64,000 bases of DNA from Brachionus rotundiformis. Its lineage: Eukaryota > Rotifera > Eurotatoria > Ploima > Brachionidae. The notes under the pieces were generated by a model. The model had not been told where the DNA came from and did no database searches. It saw only the letters and a program-made list of their open reading frames with translations. The number at the start of each line of letters is the position of its first letter. Position 1 is the stretch's first letter. The stretch is taken from positions 940,279 to 1,004,278 of the forward strand of contig JAESIW010000203.1 in NCBI GenBank assembly GCA_016802295.1, read 5' to 3'. Position numbers and translations under genes: made by a program. Positions 12,076 through 23,344 of this stretch are shown piece by piece.

Positions 12076-12611
12076 NNNNNNNNNNNNNNNNNNNNNNNNN
12101 NNNNNNNNNNNNNNNNNNNNNNNNNNNNNNNNNNNNNNNNNNNNNNNNNNNNNNNNNNNNNNNNNNNNNNNNNNNNNNNNNNNNNNNNNNNNNNNNNNNN
12201 NNNNNNNNNNNNNNNNNNNNNNNNNNNNNNNNNNNNNNNNNNNNNNNNNNNNNNNNNNNNNNNNNNNNNNNNNNNNNNNNNNNNNNNNNNNNNNNNNNNN
12301 NNNNNNNNNNNNNNNNNNNNNNNNNNNNNNNNNNNNNNNNNNNNNNNNNNNNNNNNNNNNNNNNNNNNNNNNNNNNNNNNNNNNNNNNNNNNNNNNNNNN
12401 NNNNNNNNNNNNNNNNNNNNNNNNNNNNNNNNNNNNNNNNNNNNNNNNNNNNNNNNNNNNNNNNNNNNNNNNNNNNNNNNNNNNNNNNNNNNNNNNNNNN
12501 NNNNNNNNNNNNNNNNNNNNNNNNNNNNNNNNNNNNNNNNNNNNNNNNNNNNNNNNNNNNNNNNNNNNNNNNNNNNNNNNNNNNNNNNNNNNNNNNNNNN
12601 NNNNNNNNNNN
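12076..12611. other. Assembly gap (536 N)
   Basis: A run of undetermined bases. The sequence immediately before it (11827-12075) and immediately after it (12612-13074) are copies of one another with matching outer ends, which suggests unmerged overlapping contigs or haplotypes rather than truly missing sequence. Confidence 0.95.
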
Positions 12612-13074
12612 TGTAAAAAAATAATTCGAAAAAGGAATTATTTTTGATTGAAATAGAAGCAAGTTTTTTCTATTCGTGTTTACTCATATTCGAGGAAATA
12701 CGGTAATAATTTAGCTTAGCTTCCCTTAATTTGTGGACGAATTCTTATTAAAAAGCTAAAGAATCCAAGGAAATTAAAATGATAGATGATAAGTTTTTTA
12801 TTCCTTCAGATGGTTTAGATAAGATTGCTGAAGCTGAGTTTGAGCGTTACCGATCTAGAAAACTCTCTACTTTTGATCATTATGTAAAGTTATTAGATAT
12901 ATGATGTCTTGACAGAGAGAATTGTCAAGATTGAAAAAAGCTAAATGCACTTGTCCTTGTTTTCTAAAAGAGTATATATGTAAATATGTAGCTGGTAAAG
13001 CTATTAGATTAAAAGAAGCTAAACCTCCTCTAATAGCTAGATCTGTTCCCATCGGTCAAAAAAGAAAAAGCTAA
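12612..13074 (+). pseudogene. SWIM zinc-finger transposon protein tail, copy 2
   Basis: Longer version of the copy before the gap. The extra segment (about 12674-12888) encodes FFIPSDGLDKIAEAEFERY in an open stretch, then a TGA and small disruptions, then the same finger CTCPCFLKEYICKY and tail PIGQKRKS ending at 13074. The arrangement matches the end of a SWIM-containing transposase or a derived protein. No intact start or DDE core is seen. Confidence 0.6.
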
Positions 13075-15487
13075 TAAATGCTACATCAGCAAAGAAAATT
13101 TTTTAGATTTAAATCAGTTAAAATTTTAATATATCTTTAATTTAGCAACTTTTACTTACTAAATATCAATTTAATGGAAAATTAATATATAAAGAGCATT
13201 TATTAGAGAATAATTTCATTTACTTTTTTTATAATCAAATAATTTTTTATACCCATTGTTTATAATAAATAAACACCAATGTAATAATAATCCAAAATAA
13301 AATAAATAAAGTAACTAGTTTTTTTTTCATTGATATACCAAAATTGACAAAGAATATAAATAATTTTTAAAATTAATATCTATAAATTTTGATGATTCAA
13401 AAAATTTGTCATTTTTAAAATACATTGGTAATGCATATAACTACTCAACCACGCATGTCACAAAAAAACCTAATATTAATGGATAGACAATCTTTATTTC
13501 AAAAATCTAACGGGGTCCCGGTTTAGGGATCGGTTTGGTGTAGATTAGAGAACTATTAGTAATAATTAAAATCAATAATTGAACTATTTATTTATAAAAA
13601 TTTTAAATTAAAAACTACTAAAAGTAAAGGAGTCTTGATATCAAAAATATAATACAAATCAAGTGTCTTTACCTCCTAATTTTATCAAATAAATGGGTAA
13701 AAAAATCCAATTTGGAAAACAATATACCATCTGTCATTTTCGGAACTAAACCGCACTAGTTGGCACTCCTACTACTTTATTAATTTCCAAAATACACAAA
13801 TTTAGCACTATCATTATTCACTTCAGATATATTGCTTGAGATTTTTTCGATAAAGGACATTTTTTAAACAAGAGCAAAGTTATTATTTTTTATTTGTTTA
13901 TCTGTACCGAGCTAAAGCTCACTCAGAATAGATATAAAATAATAAAGTTAAATGTATAAGCAAATTTAAAAAAGATTTTTTGAAAAAGAAGTTCACAAGT
14001 TATGAGAGTTCAAGTGATAAAGAGGAGATAGCTTAATTAGATATTTTAATATATAATACGCGTTTTTTTAAACCTAAAAAATTGAAATAATCTTAAATAA
14101 TTGCGTTTATTTTTATTAAAAAATCTTCATAACAATTGTTACTTAGTAGCAAACCAATTTAGTTCCCTTTTTTAAAATGCCAAATAATTAACTAAATAAA
14201 GCTATTTTTGATATCAAGATTTTCAAAAGATCGCAGTTAAAATTTAAATTTGGAATCTCACAGCAAATATTTATTTTTTTTAAAATTAAAGATGACAGAT
14301 GAAAAAATTAATAAAAAAATAAAAACGATCATCAGTAGTACATTAATTTATGTAATTAACATTCTTATCATATAAATATAGTTTGATAAAAATATTAAAT
14401 ACATTTATCCATGCACAATTGATGATCGTTTAAACCAAAGATAGTCACCAAATAAAATTAAAAGCGACTTTTTTTAAGTATAATATGATCAAAATGAAAA
14501 TTGATTGAATTAAATTGTAATTTTTTTCATTAAGCTTGAATTATTTAATAATTAAATATTTATATTTATTCCTTTAAAAAAGATATTAAGTTCAAAAAAA
14601 ATTAAAAAAATTGACAAATAATCAACAAAATATAGTAATTGATTATATTTGTATAAGAGTATTTTATTATTAAAATAAATTAACCTTAAAACGTTGTAAA
14701 TGGAAGAATCAGTGATGTAATTACCAAAGAGTAAGGTAAAGTTTAGCTGAGTAATAAAAATAGAGTTGTTTTATTTTTAATAAAATTTTGGTTACTTGGA
14801 GCCAAAAGTCTAAGTCTTTATTTTATATTTTATATTGGAAAAGTAAGAAAGATTTCAGGCTTTTACATAAATTAAAAGGTAAAAAATTTTATTTAAGATT
14901 TTTGAATAGTGTAAAATCCATTTCGAACTATTTTTCTACTTCAAATAATACACTTATAATAAAAAATCTATATATATATATATAAACGATCTAATTTAGC
15001 TGTCGCCATGGATTTTTGTTTAGCTTAGAGTTCATTTAACCAAATTCAACCATCACGTCATTCCAATCCAAATCAAAACCATTCTTTTTAATAAAAAGTA
15101 ACTAAACAAATAGAACATTTATTCTATTTACCAAATTAAAAAAATAAAATGAAAATTAAATAAAAAAAATAGCTCAATTGAACATTCTATTTTTGACTTG
15201 AGGTCTTAAACCAAACAAGACTGGAAAAATTCGACTTTGGTAATTAAACATTTAAAAAAAATATAGATGATTAAAAAATTTATTTGAAAATACATTTTAA
15301 TTTTTAGAAAAAAAATCAAATCTATTTATCTATTCATTCCATTTGAATACTACTCTTGTTCATTCCATACACTTGGAACAAACTAAAAACCAATTTTAAA
15401 ATAGTTTAAAAAAATAAAAAAAAGATAGTAAAAAAATGTATTCAATCTTATTCTTTTTATTAAATATACAAAATTTTCTTTCATCAA
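13075..15487. other. Intergenic, no gene seen
   Basis: Very AT-rich, without a recognisable frame, RNA gene or inverted repeat. A small GC-richer patch at 13500-13560 and a 65-codon frame at 14788-14985 have no recognisable features; I treat the frame as chance. Confidence 0.4.
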
Positions 15488-16552
15488 TTAGAAGCCTGAA
15501 CACGCATTTTTGAGGTCACCTTTGCCAAAATCTTGAACCAATTTGCGATAAAATCCCTCAAAATTAACTAAAAACTGCTCATCACCGAATAAAGAACAAA
15601 TATTAACATTGCTATTAAAATTACCAATTTGTTGCCATTTGGTTTTGTCATACAGCGAGCAATTGGTCTTGGCCAATATCAAATTAATCAAATACTGGGT
15701 CAAATCATCGGATATTTTTATTTTATACAGGTTCATGAACAAAACAAGATATTTGCTGATCAGATCGCGGAAGTACTCTTGCTGATTGGCAAAGGCGCTG
15801 TCTTGTCCAATAGTGAGGTTCTCGAGTGAAGAACAACAGGCAAAGTAGCCTTTGGCGGTGGTTCTGTGGCTGGCAAAGGCGGGATTTGGAGACAGAGAGG
15901 GAGTCGAGGCGCTGGACATGTCGCTGGAATTGGACGAGCTGGCACCTGAGGCCAACTCTTCCTCCATCAAATAGGTCTGAATGAAGCGCTTTTTAAGCGG
16001 CTGGTTGCTCAATTTGCTCCTGTCCAAAAGAAAATCTTTGTCTTTAAGCTTTCTCTTGAGACCAGCGAACTCCTCGCTGGCCCTGAGCGCCTCCTGTGTC
16101 TTTGACTTGACTTGAAAATAGGTTTTAGTGGGTTCGTGAGCCAGTTGACTAGGCTTACCTATTCGTGGCGGCCTCGGGCCGTCGACAGTCACCTTGATGG
16201 CGTTGTGGTAGGTTATGATGCGTGGCGGGCTCGTTTCCAGCTGTATGTAAACATTGAACTTGGTGCCACGGCCCGATTTTCCCAAAAATCTCAGGTCGTC
16301 AAACTCGGCCACCCCGTTCTTGATCTCACACTGGTTGTTTTTCAGCTCGGCGTTCGGATTCTTGAAGTTGCCTGCCGATATGGTGCACTTGACTCTTTCC
16401 AACTCGGGCTGGTTGTCAAAGTAGACACAAAATGGCGCGCCGAGATACTTTTTGGCGCGTATAAACTCTGGCAATTTTGTGCACCTCACATTCTTGTCCT
16501 CTGTTTGGTAAATTTCTGTCCTTGCCAAATTTTTTTTTGACTTGCGTACCAT
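15488..16552 (-). CDS. Runx: Runt-domain transcription factor A (354 aa, intronless)
   Basis: The Runt domain spans about residues 5-134 and contains the family signatures DDLRFLGKSGRGTKF (about 85-99) and IKVTVDGPRPPR (119-130). Runt proteins bind TGTGGT-type DNA, usually with CBF-beta, as developmental regulators. Known DNA-contact positions are largely kept: the two Arg of LRF and SGRG, the Arg and Lys of IRAKK, and both Arg of DGPRPPR; the Arg before SGRG is Lys. Residues 200-250 are Ser-rich and probably disordered. Residues 257-296 form a helical segment also recognisable in genes B and C. The C-terminus ends NACSGF, with no WRPY Groucho-binding motif. Single exon; distinctly more GC-rich than its surroundings. 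The reverse-strand frames here are shadows. Confidence 0.9.
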   Translation of the reverse strand: MVRKSKKNLARTEIYQTEDKNVRCTKLPEFIRAKKYLGAPFCVYFDNQPELERVKCTISAGNFKNPNAELKNNQCEIKNGVAEFDDLRFLGKSGRGTKFNVYIQLETSPPRIITYHNAIKVTVDGPRPPRIGKPSQLAHEPTKTYFQVKSKTQEALRASEEFAGLKRKLKDKDFLLDRSKLSNQPLKKRFIQTYLMEEELASGASSSNSSDMSSASTPSLSPNPAFASHRTTAKGYFACCSSLENLTIGQDSAFANQQEYFRDLISKYLVLFMNLYKIKISDDLTQYLINLILAKTNCSLYDKTKWQQIGNFNSNVNICSLFGDEQFLVNFEGFYRKLVQDFGKGDLKNACSGF

Positions 16553-17450
16553 TCTTAGCGAATATCTAAATTCTCAACTTAATCTAGAATGGAAAAAATC
16601 TAACTTTATATATTTGGGTTAGATGGATACAAATTGAGACGACTTGACTGAAAATGACACACAAAACAAAAGAGATAAGCTCGGAATTGGATGATAATTG
16701 CATAATAAGTATTCTAGATTTGTGATTTAAAGCGCCTATGGATATTGTTTAATTAGTAGAAAAAAATTGCCCAGGTGAGCCGGGTCCATTTCATTCCAGC
16801 TCGTTTGATGGAGCAATTATGCCATTGCCAGATAAATAGAGAAGTGAGAATTTGTTACAGAAATTTAAAACTAAAACCACACTGGGTTGAAATTTTTACT
16901 TTTAAAATCAATAAAATGCCAAGGAAATTTTGTTTTTACAGGTAAATTGGTTTAAAGGTTAGTAAACACAAGCAATCTTGGCAACAGTTAACTCATAGTC
17001 AAAGCTAGTCGAGCTCAAAGTCAAAGCTTTTGTGTTGCTTGGTTAAAATTAGAACCTGGGCTCGGCATTGACCAAAAAAGTTCAAACTATTTGGGCTATT
17101 TTTAGCCCGAGCGGGGTAGGCAAATTAAAAAAAAACACTTATATTTATAGACTTAAATTTAAGGAAGTATATTGTCTATCTGTTTTTTATTTTATAATTT
17201 TTCTTAATAATCAACTGGACACAGATAACAATTGACGCAATTCGACTCTGAAAAAATGTTTTAAATATTTTTAATTTAAATGTTAAAAGCTCTTATTTAT
17301 TCTAAATTAGTTGTAGGAGTCTCTAATTATCTAGTTTATATTCAAATCAGAAAAATATGATAGCTTGAATCAGCACATGTGCATGGAAGCCTGGGCTGGA
17401 ATGGGGCCTCGGTGACTAATCGCCTGCTTTCTATTTAAGAACTAATTCTT
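16553..17450 (-). promoter_or_regulatory. Upstream region of Runt A, GC-richer, with RUNX-type and E-box motifs
   Basis: The 900 bp upstream of Runt A is less AT-rich than the flanking DNA. It contains AAACCACA (16874-16881, the RUNX-binding consensus), CAGGTG (about 16772), CACATGTG (about 17375), and repeated AGTCAAAGC (about 16998-17030). This fits a regulatory region with possible autoregulation. It is motif spotting only, with no conservation evidence. Confidence 0.3.
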
Positions 17451-20400
17451 ATCAAAAATAATCTTTTTTTTTTTTTAAACAAAAAAATAAAACTGTACTC
17501 AATTATTTTGAATAAAAATTTTATATAGTCATTTTATATAATTTACCTATGGGAAAATTTCTAACTTAGATTGAAATTTCGGTTTCCAAGAAGCTGGTTG
17601 ATTATTTGTGACATTTACTTTTTTTTCATATTATTTTGTTGACGAAAAAGATTTAAATTAAAAATTTATTATTAGCAAAATTTGGCAAATTAAAATAAAA
17701 AAAAAAACACATTAAAATAATAATAAAATCTTTATTTGTATTTTAATTTTTCATATTAAATAATTTGGATTTTTTTTTGTTCCAACCTTGAATGTTGACA
17801 AAAAAGTTCAATGGTTCAACAAAAAAGCAATTTTATAGGCTTTTTTAAATTTATTTTCAGATTTTTGTTTAATTTTTAAATTAATAATTAAAGAGTATTT
17901 ATTCTCATTAATTACAGTCGAACCTCGACTCGTATTTATTCAGAAAAGCTTTTATTTTTTGCTTATATTTCCAAGCCAAACCACTCTCAGCATTAAATAA
18001 TACTTAATTTGCTTTACTGATTTAAATTAAGTGCGAGAATAGTTATAAGTATATTTATATCTGGTCAAATGTTCTATTAATTCCCATTAAAAATGACTAA
18101 CAAAGACATTTATTAATAAAAGACTGAAAAAGGAAGTAAACTTCCAAAATAATCTTTGATAAAAACTTTTAATTTTGAGATTAATATAAGAAAAAGTAAT
18201 TGAAACAAGCAAGACATTTAATGATCAATAAAGCATTCCAAAGCTACATAATAAAAGTTTACTGTTACTAAGTTATTATTAAAATACTCTTTTGTCTTAC
18301 CAACTTATAAATACTGACTATTTTTTAATTTATTTAAGTTTAAAAAATTATAAATTTAAAAATTTTTCTAATAAAGCTTATAGTATCATTTTGATTCCTC
18401 TTTCTAAATCTACTTAAATTAACTCATATGGTAAATTATGGTAGATTTAAAAATAATTTTATTTTTTATTCGAAAAAAATAATCAGATGATTACTATTTA
18501 TTTTGTACACTATAAGCAATTAAAAAAAATGCTAAAAATTTAAATTCAAATTTTAGCCATCATAGAATATAAATTTGATATTATCTCGTGGTGAAGAAAA
18601 GCTGATATTTTTTATCTAAATAGGCTTGCTTTTATTTTTTTAAAACTGTAATAAAATCATCAATAGTAATTAAATTTTAAATTTTTACTTAATAGCTTAG
18701 AAGTAATAATAGTAAAATTTTAATAATTTATTTCATGAAATATAGAAATACACATTTAATTGTTGTTATTATTCTGGAAATAAAGCCATAATCAGCAGAG
18801 GTATAATAATTTTAAGTTATTGAAAATCAACAGGCTATTAAACTAAATTTTGCTTATTTTAAAGTTGATTATTACAGCGGTGATTTGAGATAAAATTTTT
18901 TAAAATTTTGGTAAAAAATGGTAAATAACGAAAAGAATCTATAAAAAATTTAATTGTAAAAGAGCACTTTTATTTTTGAAATTATTTTTAATACAATTAA
19001 TGATCAATGATCTCAATTACCTTTATGATTTATCATTTGAGATGTTAATGATACTTTTTAATAAAATATAAATACATAATAATAACAAATAAAGTAATAA
19101 TAAATTAAATAAAACATCAAAACAAACAAACATTTCTAGATGATAAAAAGCTTTAAAACAAGTCTTATTTTACTTTTTATCCAGGCTTTTTGTACAAAAC
19201 CCTAAATTTAAAAAATTTATTAAAAATTAAATATTGAATCATTTAGAAAAAAAAAGAGTTCAAGAGCTAAAAAAGCATGTTTAAAAAAACCAAATCAAGC
19301 CAAAAATCAAAAAATTTAATTAAATATTTTTTTGAAACTGATAACTGATTGATTCCTAAGACAAGCAACGAGACTTTCCTTACATGAATTAAAAGAGAAT
19401 TTTCCAGATAACCAAATTGGTCTTTATAAAAATCAATTAATTCCTGCTAATTAAGAGTATTTTTAATTTAAATCTTTTATTTAAAGAAATTTATATATAT
19501 ATATTTTTTTTTAATTTAAGAAAGTTCAAAAAAATCATGCTTTTTAATTGTAGGCTACAAAGTGCGCGGACCAAAGCATCGAACCAAATAAGGTTGATAA
19601 ATCTTAGAAAATAAAAAAAAATTTTTTATTCCTAGAAAATAAATAAAAGAATTAAAATATAAATTTGAATTTTACGAATTTTCACCACTACTTTTTTAAA
19701 TAATTTTTTAAAAGATTAATTAAAATAAATATCAATTAAAATAAAGGTTAAATAGTTAATTATTTCATTTGTTTTATTTAGTTACAGTTTTTTTGGAGAA
19801 CAAAAAAATTTTACTCAATAATTTTTTATTTATTTGCATTAAAATAATTTTAATTGTAAAATGAAAATTCTTTGCTATCATTCCGAGCATTCGGTCTGCT
19901 CGATTTGTCCAGTACCGTACTTGGTCTGTCCATTTAAGGAGGTAGACTTTATAAACTTAAGCTTTCGAATTGCCCCAAAATCTTCGATTGACCGTGCTTT
20001 TTGCTGGATTGACTTCTCTGGCAAGATACCTTATATCTTTATCTAACATTTAATTTTGTACCCTATTTCTATAATGAGATTATACAAACTAAAGCTAAAA
20101 TACATATTTGTATTTTAAGTTGATTGTGAAAATTTGTATTTCTATATTTTTAAGTTCGGTATTTGTATTTTAACTTTAGTTGCTATGTTTGTTGATCACA
20201 AAGAAAGATGTCTAGAAAGTTCAATTTTTAAGTTTGTTAAGTTGTTTTTGATGGTTTCGTACATTTTTTACTAACAACTTATCGAAAGTCAACTTTATGA
20301 TAAAATTTTTAAATTTTAAAGCTGGGATCAGCCTGATTTCAAATTTTGAAAAAATTGGGAAAGATCGGGTCAAGTGGTTTATGAGAACGTTTGTTCACTT

Positions 20401-20460
20401 ATTGTAATAAAAATATAATAATAATAATGATAATCGCTGCGGTTATGCGTGAAGTCTTGA
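17451..20460. other. Intergenic desert, no gene seen
   Basis: About 3 kb of very AT-rich sequence with homopolymer runs. A 61-codon frame at 19861-20046 is Cys-containing but has no recognisable domain, splice context or paralogue here, so I do not call it a gene. No RNA genes or long repeats recognised. Confidence 0.4.
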
Positions 20461-20481
20461 TTAATCAGACTGTAAGCAATA

Positions 20482-21501
20482 TTAGCCACTCAATATGTTA
20501 TATAGTTTGTTTTTGAATAAGCCAATTGTTCTCGATTCCATTACCTCATTTGTCAGTTTGTTCCAATCGCTAACAACTCTGTTGGTAAAAAAATTATACC
20601 TGGGTAAACAATTTTTTGTAAGTTGTCTTCTTAGTCTGTATCGATTGCCTCTTGTATTATATGTACTTACACCATCCAAATGTTCGCTATACTAACTTAT
20701 CTCGTCCATTCCATTCATGAACTTGTATATTTGTATTAGATAACCGCGTCTTCTTCTTGTCGAAAGTGTTGTAAGATTCAGTTTTTTGAGTCTTTCTGAA
20801 TAACTTAGCTCACTAAATCCATTTATGTTTCGTGTAGCTCTTCTCTGTACTCTCTCAAGTGTATCAATATCTTTCTTCGGGTAAGGATTCTAAACTGAGA
20901 CTGCATATTCGAGATGGGGCCGAACTAGACTTAAGTACATTTTTTTTATAATACTTGAATTATGGTTACTGAAAGTGTTTAATACTTGCCCAAGAATTCT
21001 GTTTGCTATTGCCGATGAAGTACATATTTGCATACATCATTTAATGTCGGTATTTACTATGACTTGTAGATCTTTCTGTTCAGAAGCCTTCGTCAATTTG
21101 TGGACTACATTTTCCTTTGATAAATAATAATCCGTTCTTGAGTTATTCCTACCAATATGCATTACTTCACATTTTTCGGTGTTGAGATTCGTCGACCATT
21201 CACTACACCATTTGACAAGACTATTTATATCATATTACAAGTGCTCTTTCTTTTCATTTAACTTATTAAATATGCAATATATCTTGCAGCCATCCGCATA
21301 CAGAGAGGATCTTCCACTGAATATTTTCGGAAGGTCATTTATATAAATAACAAAGAGAAGTGGACCAAGTACAGAACCTTGAGGAACTCCACTTGTTATC
21401 TCTAACCAATCCGATTTTGCATGACCAAGCAACACTCGCTGTTTCCTATGACGCAGGAAGGATTTGATCCAATTGAGTAATTTTCCTTTGATCCCATAGT
21501 T
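20482..21501 (-). pseudogene. Non-LTR retrotransposon, RT to C-terminus, degenerate
   Basis: The minus strand carries the RT fingers/palm part (21235-21501) with GVPQGSVLGPLLFVIYINDLP, then YADG where the active site YADD is expected, so the last catalytic Asp is lost. After frameshifts, the C-terminal part (20482-20679) has NTRGNRYRLRRQL and FFTNRVVSDWN, typical of CR1/Jockey-like LINE tails. The 5' side is cut abruptly by the inverted-repeat element starting at 21502. A second relic with the same tail lies at 25.1-26.0 kb. Confidence 0.85.
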
Positions 21502-21758
21502 TTTGGTGAACAATCTGTTCACGTAATATTTTGTTCACAAATACGTGAATTAAAATGTTCTCAAATATATTTTTTATAAATCGAATTCGAAAATTAAATT
21601 TTTTTTTCTTAGTGAATTGTTCACATAACTCTAGGATAGTTCACCTAATTTCAAAATTATTCACCAAATGTACGGTCTGGTCAGTAAAACTTTTTTTTTA
21701 AATATTTCAATTCACATATTGGTGAACAAAATATTACGTGATCAGATTGTTCACCAAA
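21502..21758. repeat. 257-bp terminal-inverted-repeat element with GTTCAC motifs
   Basis: The ends are inverted copies: TTTGGTGAACAATCTG at the left and CAGATTGTTCACCAAA at the right, with similarity extending about 48 bp (through ATTACGTGA / TCACGTAATATT). Internally GTTCAC / GTGAAC recurs many times. No coding capacity and no clear TSD. It abuts the broken 5' edge of the LINE relic, so insertion into or recombination with that LINE is likely. Confidence 0.75.
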
Positions 21759-22100
21759 CCTGAGAACAATCTTAATTTTGAAATTTAAAAAGTGATAAGA
21801 ATTTGACAATTTAAATTTTACTTTGAATTGATGATAATTATTAATTTGCAAATTGAAGCTAAAAATCATCAAATTTTTTTTAATTACGCCCAATAAAACA
21901 TCATTAAAAAAAGTTCTAAAAAGTTTAATTATTTTAATGTTTAATACTTAGTCATATTTTGAGATAATCATGTAAAAATAAAGCCAAACATAGAGTATCC
22001 TCTTCTCATTTCAGAGGTAAAATTTGGCCGATAAATTTTGCAGAACCAGCAATGCCAAAAAAACTGTTCTGTATAAAATTTTGTCCTAAGATTAATCATC

Positions 22101-22140
22101 AGGTCCTTGTCATGAAGACCGATTAACACTTCATTTATTC
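22101..22140 (+). repeat. Dispersed 40-bp repeat core, copy 2
   Basis: Contains CATGAAGACCGATTAACACT followed by TCATTTATTC, matching copies near 1.39 kb (inverted) and 57.13 kb. It lies about 500 bp upstream of Runt gene B. Confidence 0.5.
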
Positions 22141-22653
22141 AATTATTATCAAATGTTTAAACATTTAAATATAAAAGGTAAATTTTAAAATTGATATTTT
22201 AATTAATAATTTTCTTTGGGAGCCTTTCAAAAAATTTATCTTTATTTTAAAGTTTAGACTTTTTGCTCCATAATTAACAATGCCAGTTTTTGTAAGTCAT
22301 CAAAAATTTTCAAAATAAAATTTAAGTATTTTGGACAGCATTTGGCAACACTTTCTTGATTAAATGATAATTTTAAAACAACTTAAGAAATTATATTATT
22401 AATAATTTTTAAATAGATTTTTTAAAATTTGTTAATAATAACAAAAATTATCTCTTTCAAAAAAAAAAATAGAAAAAAATTTTCAAGAATTTTAATTAAC
22501 AAATTTCTTAATTCAAAGCTAAATGGTTAACATTGAATGTAAAATTAAAATAAGAAATTAAAGAAAAAAAATAATTTCTCGATAAGATAAGATTTTAATA
22601 TAAATTTAATAATTTATTTTTCAAATTAAGTCACATAAGCTTAAAAATTCAAA

Positions 22654-23344
22654 ATGAGTTCAAGGCTCAATAGAAAAATAGTTCCGGTCAAATAACTTCA
22701 GATCGGCGAAGACACAGTGACTGATTTGACAAGTGATGTTGACCATGTGCGAATCAATCAGAAAGTAAAATTGACAATTAGTGGCAATTTACCAGACAAT
22801 GTGTTTGTACGCGTTGAGCCGGCCGACACGGTGGCCACTTTAAAAAATAATGAAGCACTGGTCAAGCATGGCACTGCCTCTTTCTCCAACTTGAGATTTA
22901 CCAAATCATCTGGCAGAGGAAACAAAATTGACCTAAAAATAATTCTCAAATCAAATCCGAGAAAGATTTTTCTATCTAAAAAATTTATTAAAATAACACG
23001 CGATGGACCTCGCGATCGAAAAAGTAACCAATTGACCATTTTATAATTATTAATAAATACTTTGGACAATTTTTTTTAAAGAAAAGGCAATTAATGACTC
23101 GAACTCGATAGGCACATCGGACAATGAGGCTACTAGTCCGCAATATTTTGACTTGGAAGAGTTCAAGCCTGAACCAACCTCTGACCAGCAGTGTTTATCC
23201 AAATATTTGCATGACATGACAGAGTTTGGTTATTATTTAAACTATTATAACAGAGAGTATGGTCCTTTTTTCACTGATCAACAATTAAGAGAAATAGTTG
23301 AAACAGTTTCACTAGATACATTCAAATATCTAGCCGAATTATAG
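22654..23344 (+). CDS. Runt-domain protein B, two exons, with an early in-frame stop
   Basis: Exons 22654-23023 and 23082-23344, intron 58 bp, phase-compatible. The Runt-like domain is divergent: it keeps NLRFTKSSGRGNK and IKITRDGPRDRK, and the N-terminal HVRINQ, but lacks the Arg before SGRG. The C-terminal exon is acidic, then helical. It is a close paralogue of gene C, with the intron at the same position after DGPR.RK. The first ATG (22654) aligns with gene C's start, but codon 14 is TAA (22693-22695), where C has His. Without that codon there is no ATG before the domain. Either it is a pseudogene, the TAA is an allele or sequencing error, or an upstream exon joins at the acceptor ending 22701. 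The remaining frame is intact, which argues against long decay. Confidence 0.75.

Noticed and set aside
12072..12662. Long open frame across gap 1
   Set aside because: It consists almost wholly of undetermined bases and is not a protein.
14788..14985. 65-codon frame
   Set aside because: Lys/Leu/Tyr-rich composition typical of chance frames in AT-rich DNA, ending in a TATATA run.
16112..16540. 142-codon plus-strand frame
   Set aside because: Lies antisense within the Runt domain of gene A; the Runt reading has unmistakable motifs, so this is a shadow.
19861..20046. 61-codon Cys-containing frame in the desert
   Set aside because: No homology, splice context or paralogue recognised; expected by chance at this length.
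22717..23046. Runt B starting at GTG 22717
   Set aside because: GTG is not a normal eukaryotic start; sequence aligned to gene C continues upstream to an ATG at 22654, interrupted by TAA.
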